Source: Streptomyces sp. 15-116A (GTDB lineage: Bacteria; Actinomycetota; Actinomycetes; Streptomycetales; Streptomycetaceae). Taken from it: DNA of 38,494 bases. The stretch spans positions 1 to 38,494 of the forward strand of contig NZ_JAOCQE010000032.1 in NCBI RefSeq assembly GCF_025290915.1. The letters run 5' to 3'. Positions 16,478 to 24,577 of the stretch are shown in pieces. The first letter of the stretch is position 1. Each line of letters opens with the position of its first letter. Both the position numbers and the translations under genes were made by a program. Below the pieces are notes generated by a model that searched no databases, had not been told where the DNA came from, and was given only the letters and a program-made list of their open reading frames with translations.

Positions 16478-17289
16478 GTCGCGCTCCCGGTGTGCGTGCG
16501 GGCGACGGCGAAGACGCGGCGGAACGGGAACGCCGTGCCGTGGGGGCCTGGCGGGTATGCGGTGCGCAGAGCGGCCCGGTACTCGGCGATGAACGCGTCC
16601 CGCGTCTCGGGATCGTCGGCGAGGGCGGTGAGGACGGGGCGCAGGCCCGTACCCTTGACCCAGTCGAGGACCGGGTCCTCGCCCGGCAGCAGGTGGACGT
16701 ACGTGGTCTCCCAGACGTCGGCCGTGCAGCCGAGGCCGGTGAGGCGGGTCAGGTAGGCGCCCGGGGTGAGGACGGCGTCCTCGTGGCGCAGGGTGCCAGC
16801 GAGGCCGTGGCGGTGGGCGAGTTCGCGCATCAGGGTGTGGCTGGGGGCGTCGAAGTTGCCTGGGACCTGGAAGGCGAAGGTGCCGCCGGGGGCCAGCCCG
16901 GCGATCCAGTCGGCGAAGCGTTCCGCGTGCCCCGGGACCCACTGCAGGGTGGCGTTGCTGACGATCAGGTCGTACGGCTCCTCGGGCGTCCAGGTACGGA
17001 CGTCGGCGTGGGCGAAGTCGAGGCGGCCGCCGCCCGCCGTGGGGCCCGCGTGGTCGACGTGGGCCTTGTCGAGCATCTCGGGTGAGTTGTCGTAGCCGGT
17101 GATGCGGGCGGTGGGCCAGCGTTCGGCGAGCAGGGCGGTGACATTGCCCGCGCCGCAGCCGAGGTCGGCGATGCGCGGGGAGCGCGCGGCCGGTTCGGGG
17201 ACGCGGGCGAGGAGGTCGGTGAAGGGCCGGGTGCGGGGCCCGGCGTGACGCAGATACTGGGCGGGATCCCAGGTGGGGGTGACGGGCAT
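16474..17289 (-). CDS. tam: Trans-aconitate 2-methyltransferase
   Basis: 271 residues, ATG 17289 with GGGAGG upstream; a longer frame to 17550 crosses the tamR gene and is not needed. It methylates trans-aconitate, a by-product that inhibits aconitase, using S-adenosylmethionine. Visible: WDPAQYLRHAGPRTRPFTDLLARV, the SAM motif IADLGCGAGNVTALLAERWP, GYDNSPEMLDKA, and the NATLQWVPGH segment characteristic of Tam. It is divergent from tamR across a 117-base spacer holding a tandem operator, as described for S. coelicolor TamR. The call is firm. Confidence 0.95.
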   Translation of the reverse strand: MPVTPTWDPAQYLRHAGPRTRPFTDLLARVPEPAARSPRIADLGCGAGNVTALLAERWPTARITGYDNSPEMLDKAHVDHAGPTAGGGRLDFAHADVRTWTPEEPYDLIVSNATLQWVPGHAERFADWIAGLAPGGTFAFQVPGNFDAPSHTLMRELAHRHGLAGTLRHEDAVLTPGAYLTRLTGLGCTADVWETTYVHLLPGEDPVLDWVKGTGLRPVLTALADDPETRDAFIAEYRAALRTAYPPGPHGTAFPFRRVFAVARTHTGSAT

Positions 17290-17343
17290 AGGGCCTCCCG
17301 GTGGGTGCGGACGGACGCGTACCCACCCTGCGCCCCACATTTC

Positions 17344-17373
17344 CTCGACGTCAAGAGACTCGACGTCAAGAGA
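17344..17373. promoter_or_regulatory. Tandem operator of the tam/tamR divergent promoter
   Basis: CTCGACGTCAAGAGA occurs twice without a gap (17344-17358, 17359-17373); CTCGACGTCAAG is a 10-of-12 palindrome. A weaker third copy (CTTCACATCGAC) follows. TACACT at 17394-17399 is a likely tamR -10, placing the start of transcription at or next to the ATG (leaderless). The site fits binding of the MarR-family TamR. Confidence 0.75.
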
Positions 17374-17406
17374 CTTCACATCGACACAACCACTACACTG
17401 ATCGCC

Positions 17407-17904
17407 ATGGAGGACGAGGTCGATCGGCTGGTCGCAGCGTGGCGCCGGGAGCGCCCGGACCTCGACGTGGAACCGCTCGAGGTGCTCAGCCGGGTCAGCA
17501 GACTCGCCCGGCATCTGGACCGGGCCCGCAGGCTCGCCTTCGCCGAGCACGGGCTCGAGCCCTGGGAGTTCGACGTACTGACCGCGCTGCGCCGCGCGGG
17601 CTCCCCGTACCAGCTCTCGCCGGGACAGCTGCTCACCCAGACGCTGGTCACCTCCGGCACGATGACCAACCGTATCGACCGCCTCGCCAAGAAGGGCCTG
17701 GTGGAGCGGCTGCCCGACCCCAGCGACCGGCGCGGTGTGCTGGTCCGGCTCACCGACGAGGGACGCGACCGCGCCGACCAGTCGCTGGCCGGGCTGCTCG
17801 ACCAGGAGCGGGCGATCCTCGCGGAGCTCTCCCGCGCGCAGCGCAGCGAACTCGCCGCCCTGCTACGCCAGCTGACCGCCCCGTTCGACAACATCCCCGG
17901 ATAG
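17407..17904 (+). CDS. tamR: MarR-family regulator TamR
   Basis: 165 residues from ATG 17407; no ribosome site lies upstream, but a -10 box ends 7 bases before the ATG, so a leaderless message is likely. The winged helix is clear: EFDVLTALRRAGSPYQLSPGQLLTQTLVTSGTMTNRIDRLAKKGLVERLPDPSDRRGVLVRLTDEG. In S. coelicolor TamR is known to repress tam and central-carbon genes and to release DNA on binding trans-aconitate and related acids. Here the divergent partner is tam and the tandem site between them supports the same role. The 3' end overlaps the convergent regulator gene by 42 bases. Confidence 0.93.
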   Translation: MEDEVDRLVAAWRRERPDLDVEPLEVLSRVSRLARHLDRARRLAFAEHGLEPWEFDVLTALRRAGSPYQLSPGQLLTQTLVTSGTMTNRIDRLAKKGLVERLPDPSDRRGVLVRLTDEGRDRADQSLAGLLDQERAILAELSRAQRSELAALLRQLTAPFDNIPG

Positions 17905-18630
17905 GTCGACGGGCCCGACCCCCGCGCGGCGGGCGAGGGCGACGGCGGCGAGCGTGGAGTGCACGCCGAGCTTGCCCAGCACGTTCTGCATATGCGTGCG
18001 CACGGTGTGCGGGGACAGATACAGCCGCTCGGCGACGGCCTTGCGGCCCAGCCCGGCCACCATGCAGCGCAGCACTTCCCGTTCGCGCGGGGTGAGGGAC
18101 TCCACCAGCCGCTCGCTCTCGGTGCGGTGCTTGCGGGCGGCGGTCAGTTCGCGCAGGACGCCGGTGAGCAGGGCGGGCGGGAGATGCGTCTCGTCGCGCA
18201 GGACGCCCCGGATGACGGTGAGCAGCCTGTTCAGCGAGCAGTCCTTGGCCACCCAGCCGGAGGCCCCGGCCTGCAGGGCGAGGGCCGCCCGCCGGGGGTC
18301 GTCCTTCTCGGCGAGGACGACGATCCGTACCTGCGGCTGCGCCGAGCGGACCCCGGCGACCAGCGCCATCCCGTCGACGAGGCCGTCCTCGTCGCCGTCC
18401 TGCACGGGCGCCGCCGGACGGCCGTCGGGCACCTTGCCGCCCAGATCGGCGTCGACGAGCATGACGTCGAAACGCCGCCCCTCGGCGGCGCCCCGCTCCA
18501 GACAGCGCAGCGCGGCCGGGCCGCTGCCGGCCGCGGCCACCTCGACATCGGGCTCCGCGGCCAGTGCCGCGGCCAGTGACTCGGCGAAGATGCGATGGTC
18601 GTCGACGACCAGGACTCGGATGCGAACCAC
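17863..18630 (-). CDS. LuxR/NarL-type response regulator with an insertion in the receiver domain, no adjacent kinase
   Basis: 255 residues from GTG 18630 (GAAGGGGG upstream); GTG 18657 is possible. The receiver begins RIRVLVVDDHRIFAESLAAAL and the phosphoacceptor region reads DVMLVDADLGG (D60, possibly D62). An unusual acidic insert of about 20 residues (KVPDGRPAAPVQDGDEDGLV) follows before the usual ALVAGVR helix; GWVAKDCS supplies the Lys. The output HTH is LTPREREVLRCMVAGLGRKAVAERLYLSPHTVRTHMQNVLGKLGV. No kinase gene is adjacent. It overlaps tamR tail-to-tail by 42 bases. Regulated genes unknown. Confidence 0.93.
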   Translation of the reverse strand: MVRIRVLVVDDHRIFAESLAAALAAEPDVEVAAAGSGPAALRCLERGAAEGRRFDVMLVDADLGGKVPDGRPAAPVQDGDEDGLVDGMALVAGVRSAQPQVRIVVLAEKDDPRRAALALQAGASGWVAKDCSLNRLLTVIRGVLRDETHLPPALLTGVLRELTAARKHRTESERLVESLTPREREVLRCMVAGLGRKAVAERLYLSPHTVRTHMQNVLGKLGVHSTLAAVALARRAGVGPVDLSGDVVERGGQLA

Positions 18631-18775
18631 GAAACCCCCTTCCCCGAGCTCTGCCACAGAGCAGGGGATCGCCCACCGGCCCCCACCGGCGCTGTTTCAT
18701 CAGGGTACGGGCGGGGGCCGGGAGCGGAAGGTTATTTGCAGAACTGGCGGTCCTGGCCCGTTTATGGTGAGCCGC

Positions 18776-19219
18776 ATGTTTCGTCTGGAGACAGAAGTCG
18801 ACAAGGCCCGACGTGATCTGCTCCGCAGGCGTCTGCGGGACACCAACACGGCGGCCTCCCCCGTCCTGCGCGCCCTGCGCGGCACCCCCGACGAACGCGA
18901 GTCCCCTTTGCACGTGTGGGCCTCGGACCCCTCCGGCAACCTCGCGGGCGGCCTGGTCGGCCACACCTGGACGACCTGGCTCCACGTCACCTACCTGTGG
19001 GTCGACGCCCCCCACCGCGGCAAGGGCCTCGGCACCCGCCTCCTGACCACCGCGGAACACCTCGCGTCCACCGAACGCGCCTGCACAGCATCCCGCCTGG
19101 AAACCTGGGACTTCCAGGCCCCGGCCTTCTACAGGAAACAGGGCTACGAGGTCGTCTGCGAAATCCCCGACTATCCCCCGGGCATCACGGAGTACACACT
19201 GACGAAACGACTGGGATGA
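18776..19219 (+). CDS. GNAT-family N-acetyltransferase
   Basis: 147 residues from ATG 18776; ATG 18764 in frame is an alternative. The acetyl-CoA motif V-D-A-P-H-R-G-K-G-L-G-T-R-L-L and the late FYRKQGYEVV segment are typical of GNAT enzymes. The acceptor substrate cannot be told from sequence. TTGCAG (18736-18741) and TTTATG (18761-18766) suggest a promoter so close to the start that the message may be leaderless; spacing is 19, so this is tentative. It is divergent from the response regulator and marks the left border of the accessory segment. Confidence 0.88.
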   Translation: MFRLETEVDKARRDLLRRRLRDTNTAASPVLRALRGTPDERESPLHVWASDPSGNLAGGLVGHTWTTWLHVTYLWVDAPHRGKGLGTRLLTTAEHLASTERACTASRLETWDFQAPAFYRKQGYEVVCEIPDYPPGITEYTLTKRLG

Positions 19220-19259
19220 GCCGGGCGCAGCCGAGGATTCAGTCCATCAACCGCTGAGT

Positions 19260-19895
19260 TCAGGACTGTGCCGACTGCTCCTGCACCAACCGGACGCCCG
19301 CCCCTGACAGAGCCGCGGCCACGGCACGCAACCGCAGCCTGGAAGTGCGCAGTTCCAGGGCGTGCCCGTCACGCGTGTAGAGGTCGACAGACGCCGTTCT
19401 CGGAGCGGTCGCGAGGACGGCGCCGAGGACGTCGTCGAGAGGAAGCTCGAGGGATGCCCCGTCGGCGCTCCGGAGTTGCAGGCAACCCTCCCTGATCACC
19501 AGTACACCCTCCCGCGCCGGCGCGGCATCCCAGCGGGAGACCTCCGTTTCACCACCGGCATGGAAGCCGAAGGCCACAGCATGCGTGCTCTCCGCAGGAC
19601 CGAAGTCCGCCGCGCGGTGCACGCGGCGCACCGTGGAGCGCGCCCGCTGCAGGTCGATCAGCCTGACGACCAGTGGGGCGCTCGCCACGGCGGCTGCAAG
19701 GGCCGCGAGAACGCCGACGACGAGGAGGTCATCCGGCCGCACCACGAAACAGAAGACAGCCACCGCCAGGGGGACGGCCGTGCACACTCCGTAGAACGCG
19801 AACACGCTGCCGGCAGGGCGGACAGTCAATCCTGGTTCGTCGGAGAGCAGTCTGGCCCGCCGGCCACGCCGGATCTCCTCGGTCATCTGGATCAT
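19260..19895 (-). CDS. Two-segment membrane protein with a C-terminal domain shared with the 22264 gene
   Basis: 211 residues from ATG 19895; GAGGAG (19906-19911) fits either this or GTG 19898. Membrane segments at about 30-51 and 56-80. The cytosolic C-terminal part (121-205) reads SRWDAAPAREGVLVIREG, then LELPLDDVLGAVLATA and VDLYTRDGHALELRT, ending LSGAGVRLV. The protein at 22264-23538 has the same order of blocks (ASWDFSPARVAALALDRD, LTLPVGELLGAVV, VELHHRNGQALLLRS, LRAAGLKVV). The beta-strand pattern ending in a helix is reminiscent of PH-like membrane-associated domains. Family not recognised. It is divergent from the WXG-type cassette and converges with the GNAT gene (40 bases). Confidence 0.8.
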   Translation of the reverse strand: MIQMTEEIRRGRRARLLSDEPGLTVRPAGSVFAFYGVCTAVPLAVAVFCFVVRPDDLLVVGVLAALAAAVASAPLVVRLIDLQRARSTVRRVHRAADFGPAESTHAVAFGFHAGGETEVSRWDAAPAREGVLVIREGCLQLRSADGASLELPLDDVLGAVLATAPRTASVDLYTRDGHALELRTSRLRLRAVAAALSGAGVRLVQEQSAQS

Positions 19896-20115
19896 CACCG
19901 ATCCGCTCCTCTGCGCGACGATCTGCTGGCATCGATACAACCTGACCCGATGCGTTCACTGACGCACCGCCCCGGGTGCGCCGTCATCATGCTCGGAGCA
20001 GGTTGAGCACCGCAAGACAGACCGTCCACGCAATGCCCTAGCATGCACCTTTGCTCGTGATTCTGCCGGCCCTGGCGCACTTCTGTGACCGACGTCGACA
20101 AAGATGGGGGATCTT

Positions 20116-20415
20116 GTGAGTGATCTGTATATCGATAGTGAAATGCTGCAACGCGTCCGAGAGAACCTGGCACACATCGGGACTCTTCTGGACAAGCCAT
20201 CCAGAGCAATGGACCGCGTAGACAGCAAAGCGATGGGGGCGTCGGAGCTCGAAAAGCGCATGGATTCGTTCGGCGACGAATGGAAGTACGGAATCGATCA
20301 GCTGAAAAAATTCTCCAAGAGCGCAGTGAAGGCTCTGGACAAGATTGAAAAAGCTTTCGGCGGCCTGGATGCAGAACTGGCGAAGGCCCTCCGTGAGGCG
20401 GCGCAGAAGAAGTGA
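20116..20415 (+). CDS. Small helical WXG100-like protein (first gene of a type VII-like cassette)
   Basis: 99 residues from GTG 20116, with GGGGGA (20106-20111) as ribosome site; ATG 20104 would lack one. All-helical: MSDLYIDSEMLQRVRENLAHIG, a central turn with D54-E-W-K-Y-G59 in place of the usual WxG, then a second Lys/Ala-rich helix. Length and layout match the ESAT-6/WXG100 group that is exported by type VII systems, often as partners of larger WXG effectors. It overlaps the next gene by GTGA. Base composition is strikingly low: 47 % and 48 % GC in the two 60-base lines from 20101 and 20281, against about 70 % around it. A TAGCAT at 20039 could be the -10. Family by layout, not by a full motif. 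Confidence 0.75.
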   Translation: MSDLYIDSEMLQRVRENLAHIGTLLDKPSRAMDRVDSKAMGASELEKRMDSFGDEWKYGIDQLKKFSKSAVKALDKIEKAFGGLDAELAKALREAAQKK

Positions 20416-21614
20416 CCTATCCGACAGTCGACGACTTCCCGGTCCTGGGCTTCGTTCCCTGCCCCGGCGACCACGCTACGCTCCAGGAAGTAGTGAAACT
20501 CGTCAAACACACAGCCGAAGCGCTGAGCGAGATCGATCTCGTTCTGCGGGGCGCGGCGAAGGGGGAATGGCGAGGCAAGGCCGCCACGGCCTTCCGTGAG
20601 CTGCTGGCAGATGACTTCCGCCCGAAGGTGCACGACGCCTATATGTCGTTCGACCTGGCGAAAAGGGCGCTCACCGACTGGTCCGAGTACATGCAGTCTC
20701 ACCAGAAGCGGGCACGTGATCTGGAGCGTGAGGCAGCCGAGGCGCAGAGGGCTCAGGAGAAGGAGAAGTCGTCGGACGGCGAGGGAAAGCCGACGACCGG
20801 AAAGCAGTCACCAGCCAAAGGCGAAGACGATCCCGTCGAGAACGTCAGACGACGTGCCCGCACTCTCCATCAGCAGTATGAGGAAGAAGGCCGTCGCATC
20901 GCCTCCCGCCTGAAGAAGGCGAGCGACATCGCACCCAATGAGCCTGGCGCCTGGGACAAGCTCACGGACGCTGTCGGCGATGCGCTGAAAACAATCGCGT
21001 GGGCCATCACGAACCCCACGGAAATGCTGGCAAAGATCGCGCCGCTGCTCAAGGTGATCGGCGACATCGCCGGATTTATTAGCCCCATTCTCGGACTGAT
21101 GGCTCTCGTGCCGGGCTTGCAGTGGCTGGCCGGAATCTCACTCGTACTCGGGGCAGTCGCACTTGTCTCGCATTACCTCTCAGCCGTTGGAAAGACGGGC
21201 AGCTTCCTCAAAGCACTGACCGACAAGGACGTCATTCTCGATGCAGTAGGGCTGGCCGTCGGCATCGGCGCTTTGAAGGTGGGCGCGAAGGTCATGGCAC
21301 AGGCTCGCGCTGCCGGCGCTGTGAGAACAGTCCCGCAGCACACACTGGGGCTGGCCAACCTACGGGGTGCATCTCGGCTCGGCATCAACGCCACGGAGGA
21401 AATGCCGATGGGTTATTTCCAGCTCGGGCGGGATCTCTCGTACAACATGACCGGCAGTGACATGGCATGGCGTGGCGCCCAGTACTTCACCACGTGGACC
21501 GGCCACACCATTACAGCGATGGGCACGGACGGGCTGATCGAGACCGGCAACGTTTTGTTCACGGGTGCAACCTTCGGTCCGCTTGTCGATCGCTCTCCGG
21601 GGGACGGCTCATGA
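20412..21614 (+). CDS. Putative type VII secreted protein with WXG N-terminal domain
   Basis: 400 residues, GTG 20412 overlapping the stop of the small gene. Residues 1-110 form a helical hairpin: VLGFVPCPGDHATLQEVVKL, then W53-R-G55 in GEWRGKAATAFRELLADDFRP, then SFDLAKRALTDWSEYMQSHQKRA. This matches Streptomyces proteins annotated as putative T7SS-secreted. A charged Lys/Glu linker follows (110-150), then hydrophobic stretches (~193-258, 272-296) and a Gly/Thr-rich tail without a toxin motif I know. The tail could be a membrane-acting or unknown effector domain. It overlaps the next gene by ATGA. No type VII ATPase is present in the window. Confidence 0.8.
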   Translation: MTYPTVDDFPVLGFVPCPGDHATLQEVVKLVKHTAEALSEIDLVLRGAAKGEWRGKAATAFRELLADDFRPKVHDAYMSFDLAKRALTDWSEYMQSHQKRARDLEREAAEAQRAQEKEKSSDGEGKPTTGKQSPAKGEDDPVENVRRRARTLHQQYEEEGRRIASRLKKASDIAPNEPGAWDKLTDAVGDALKTIAWAITNPTEMLAKIAPLLKVIGDIAGFISPILGLMALVPGLQWLAGISLVLGAVALVSHYLSAVGKTGSFLKALTDKDVILDAVGLAVGIGALKVGAKVMAQARAAGAVRTVPQHTLGLANLRGASRLGINATEEMPMGYFQLGRDLSYNMTGSDMAWRGAQYFTTWTGHTITAMGTDGLIETGNVLFTGATFGPLVDRSPGDGS

Positions 21615-22267
21615 TGGATGCCCAGCCACTGGGACGAGTGAATCTGTTCGTACCGAAGGACTGGTTCGACCTGTTGTCCGACGGCATGAACAGGGAGGCG
21701 ACTCGGAGCCGGTGCGCCGACATCGTGCGACGGACCTATCCGACTGTGCCCGGCCATCGGCAGGACCAGTTCGTCGACGCCCTGATGGAGTGGCACACCA
21801 CGTTGCTGACCAGCGGCGTGCTGCTCTACGGCATCGTCTCGGCTCCCTTGCCCGAGGAACCGGAAACCGCCGTCAACTGGCAAGTCATGGCCGGCGTGAT
21901 CGACGTACCCAACCTCTCGGCCGATGTCGACCTGGGTGCGCTGCTCAGCCAAGCCTATGGCGCTCGGATGGAAGGACCGTCCTATCAGGAGTCCTTCACC
22001 ACCGACATGGGCATCGGGTTCGGCTTCATCTCCCAGCCGGTCGTCGGCCCCAGAGACGGCAGTGACTCGTCCGGGGCCACGATTGGGTTGGTGGGCGCCC
22101 TCTCCTGCCCTCCCGGAGGCCGACAAGGACTTCTCGTGATCGGAATCAGCCTGACACCGGAGCACGTATGGGAGCTCGCCGGGCTGGTCTCTGCCATCGC
22201 AGGACGATCTACGTTCGAAGAGCCCCCTCTGGACTCCGTCGCAGTGTCACGGGAACCGGATCAATGA
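21611..22267 (+). CDS. Unknown protein of the WXG-type cassette
   Basis: 218 residues; start ATG 21611 (ATGATG; stop of the previous gene is inside) and an ATGA overlap with the next gene. Starts MMDAQPLGRVNLFVPKDWFDLL, then a mixed alpha/beta core (TSGVLLYGIVSAPLPEE, NWQVMAGVIDVP) and a beta/helix end (RQGLLVIGISLTPEHVWELAGLVSAIAGRSTFEE). No signal peptide, membrane segment or catalytic motif. Its place between the WXG protein and a membrane protein suggests an immunity protein or a secretion chaperone (EspG-like role), but this is context only. I do not recognise the family. Confidence 0.75.
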   Translation: MMDAQPLGRVNLFVPKDWFDLLSDGMNREATRSRCADIVRRTYPTVPGHRQDQFVDALMEWHTTLLTSGVLLYGIVSAPLPEEPETAVNWQVMAGVIDVPNLSADVDLGALLSQAYGARMEGPSYQESFTTDMGIGFGFISQPVVGPRDGSDSSGATIGLVGALSCPPGGRQGLLVIGISLTPEHVWELAGLVSAIAGRSTFEEPPLDSVAVSREPDQ

Positions 22268-23538
22268 CGAACACATCACCCCATCCGACGCCTTCGCCCC
22301 TTCCCTCGTTCGACAACAAAGGTGCGCTGCTACGTGAACGCGCCGAGGTTCTCGCCAAGCTGATCAAAGCCGACCTGTCCCGTCCGCGCGCTCTGCTGTC
22401 GCTGCTCTGCGGACTGCTCGTCGCTCTCGCCGCCGGTGTCGTAGTGGGCCTGCTCGTCGGCGCGGTGACGGATGTGGCCTGGTCTCCGTCGCTGTCCACG
22501 CTTGTGCTGGCTGTGGCCATCGTGATCGGTGGGGGTGCGGTGCCCCTGCTGGGGTTGCTGCGCATGCGCGCACAAGGCAGAAGTCGGTGGGCCCTGATCA
22601 AGCAGTGGGCGGTCGTCGACCGGTGGCCAGAGGCCCGGTTGCTGCCGGCGTCGGGAGACGAGCCACCGGACGATGCGCACCTGCTCGAGCGATACGGCAC
22701 GGGACTGACTCCCCACCTGAGATGGATCACCGCTGCCGCCACGTGCCTGCTGAGCGCGATCCTCGCCGTCGCCATAGCCGTGGTGGAAGGGATCACGCGA
22801 TCGGCGCCCGCCGGGTTCTGTGCCGGACTGGCCGTGCTGGGGGCCTACGCGGGCAGCGTGGTGAAGAAGATGGGAACAAGGAGCGCCTGGTTCCACGACG
22901 AGAGGGCGATCCGCCGACTTCCGGAGGAGCGCCAGCGGCGCCAGAGGGCGCTCTGCGAACAGAGTACCGATGTCGTCGAGTCCGTCCCGTCCAGAATCCT
23001 CCCCCTTGAACTCACCTGGTGCGCCCTCCCCTTGGCCGGAGTCAGCACCGCGTACCTCACCAATGATCCGGACGACGCCACTGGTTATGTCGTCGCCGCG
23101 ATCGCCTCACTGGCCGTACTGATGCTGGGCGTTCTGCTCGTCCTCGGGGCACGGACGCGGGAGAAGCGGCGACTTGCCGTCGTGTTCCGGAGGGTGTCCG
23201 AACGGCACCCGGGGCTGCGGGTCGTGGCGGTCCGGCACGGCCTGCAGCCCGAGAACCCGGTAGCGACCGAGGGCCTGGCAAGCTGGGACTTCAGTCCTGC
23301 GCGCGTGGCAGCTCTCGCCCTCGACCGCGACGTCCTCACGCTGCACGGTACGAACGACGCCCGGCTGACACTGCCCGTCGGGGAGCTTCTCGGGGCGGTG
23401 GTCATCCAGACTCTGCGGCACAGTGTCGAACTCCATCACCGGAACGGCCAAGCCCTCTTGCTGCGCTCCCCCGACCCGCGGTCCGTCGTCGAAGTCCTAC
23501 GAGCGGCCGGCCTGAAGGTCGTCAGGGTCGCGGCTTAG
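22264..23538 (+). CDS. Polytopic membrane protein with the cassette-specific C-terminal domain
   Basis: 424 residues, ATG 22264 overlapping the previous stop. Membrane segments at about 42-67, 77-99, 153-175, 182-201, 249-266 and 274-296; a charged loop (205-238) lies between. The C-terminal 340-421 is paralogous to the end of the divergent protein at 19260-19895 (see there). It may be the immunity or anchoring part of the cassette, or a membrane partner of the secreted protein. Family unknown. It ends 13 bases before the convergent secreted-protein gene. Confidence 0.78.
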   Translation: MTNTSPHPTPSPLPSFDNKGALLRERAEVLAKLIKADLSRPRALLSLLCGLLVALAAGVVVGLLVGAVTDVAWSPSLSTLVLAVAIVIGGGAVPLLGLLRMRAQGRSRWALIKQWAVVDRWPEARLLPASGDEPPDDAHLLERYGTGLTPHLRWITAAATCLLSAILAVAIAVVEGITRSAPAGFCAGLAVLGAYAGSVVKKMGTRSAWFHDERAIRRLPEERQRRQRALCEQSTDVVESVPSRILPLELTWCALPLAGVSTAYLTNDPDDATGYVVAAIASLAVLMLGVLLVLGARTREKRRLAVVFRRVSERHPGLRVVAVRHGLQPENPVATEGLASWDFSPARVAALALDRDVLTLHGTNDARLTLPVGELLGAVVIQTLRHSVELHHRNGQALLLRSPDPRSVVEVLRAAGLKVVRVAA

Positions 23539-23544
23539 CCATCC

Positions 23545-23559
23545 ACCGCTTTCAGCGGT
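23545..23559. terminator. Short hairpin at the convergent ends of the cassette and the secreted-protein gene
   Basis: ACCGCT (23545-23550) and AGCGGT (23554-23559) enclose TTC. It is only 6 bp and overlaps the stop region of the minus-strand gene, so it is a weak candidate. Confidence 0.3.
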
Positions 23560-24577
23560 TGACGGACTGGATCTCCTGGACCGGGACGTCGACGGTGGTG
23601 GCGAAGGTGCCGTTCGGCAGGTCGCCGCCGGTGCCGCCGCTGCCTTCCCAGGTGATCTCCCAGGTCAGGGTTGCCTTGAGGGGGTAGGAGTCGCCGGCGG
23701 ACGACCGTAGGTAGGACACACCGCACGGCGGTGTCTTGTCCGCCCTTCCTTTGGCGTACGGCTCGCCGATCGAACCGTCGGCGTTGATCCGGCACTCGCC
23801 CGACGCGGGGAAGGTCTGCGCGTCCTCGGTGCCGGGGTCGATGTGCAGGCTCACCGGCTTGGCGGTCGTGGTCGCCCACAGGCCGGTGCCGGGCAGGGTG
23901 GCCGTGGCGGAGACGGGCTTGAAGGCCGCCTTGTCGAGCCAGATCCACGTCGGCAGGTTCACCGTCGACCTGCCGTCCGGGGCGGTGGAGATCTCCGTCT
24001 CGGGGACGATGGTCCGCTGGTAGGCGAGTCCGGCGAGGGTCTCGGTGTCGATGGCCTGGGGGACGTCCGGGTTCTCGCCATTGTTCACCCAGAAGGGGTC
24101 ACGGTTACACGTCTCGGCCGCGGGGTCGCCCTTCATCTCCGGGTTCTTGACCGCCACCCACCACATGCCCTTGTCGTTCTTGTCGGCGTTGAAGTCCTTG
24201 TAGGGGTGGCCCTTCTGGTAGCGCGCCTTGTCGTCGGCGATGCCCTCGGGCTCTCCCCCGGCGGACTCGTAGATCGACCACTGGGCTTCCATGAAGGTCT
24301 TGAAGTCCTCGGCCTTCCAGTACGGCTCGTACCAGCAGGCCGGTGGGTCCCAGTCCACCGAGGTGGAGGTGATCGGGCCGCCGTCGTCCGACTTCGACTG
24401 CCCATCGACCCGGAATTCGACGCGGGACTCCAGGAGCGGGCCCGAGGTGCCTCCGGACGGCTTCGCCTGCTGGGCGCCTGCCTCGCTGAAATCTCCGGCC
24501 ATGGCCTGCTGCGTACCGATGCCGCAGACGACGGCGGTGAGGGCCGCCACCGCCAGGCCGCGCGTCAGGCGCGGCAC
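23552..24577 (-). CDS. Secreted protein, function unknown
   Basis: 341 residues, GTG 24577, overlapping the upstream lipoprotein gene by 13 bases. A Sec signal peptide is clear: MPRLTRG, a hydrophobic stretch, and a likely cut after AMA near residue 28. The mature part has several Cys (for example PPACWYEPYW, ETCNRD, GECRI, PPCGVSY) and Trp-rich segments (MWWVAVKNP, PTWIWLDK, TWEITWEG), suggesting a disulphide-stabilised beta protein. I recall similar proteins near type VII-like genes in Streptomyces but cannot name a family. It lies beside the WXG cassette, in the opposite direction. Confidence 0.8.
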   Translation of the reverse strand: MPRLTRGLAVAALTAVVCGIGTQQAMAGDFSEAGAQQAKPSGGTSGPLLESRVEFRVDGQSKSDDGGPITSTSVDWDPPACWYEPYWKAEDFKTFMEAQWSIYESAGGEPEGIADDKARYQKGHPYKDFNADKNDKGMWWVAVKNPEMKGDPAAETCNRDPFWVNNGENPDVPQAIDTETLAGLAYQRTIVPETEISTAPDGRSTVNLPTWIWLDKAAFKPVSATATLPGTGLWATTTAKPVSLHIDPGTEDAQTFPASGECRINADGSIGEPYAKGRADKTPPCGVSYLRSSAGDSYPLKATLTWEITWEGSGGTGGDLPNGTFATTVDVPVQEIQSVNR

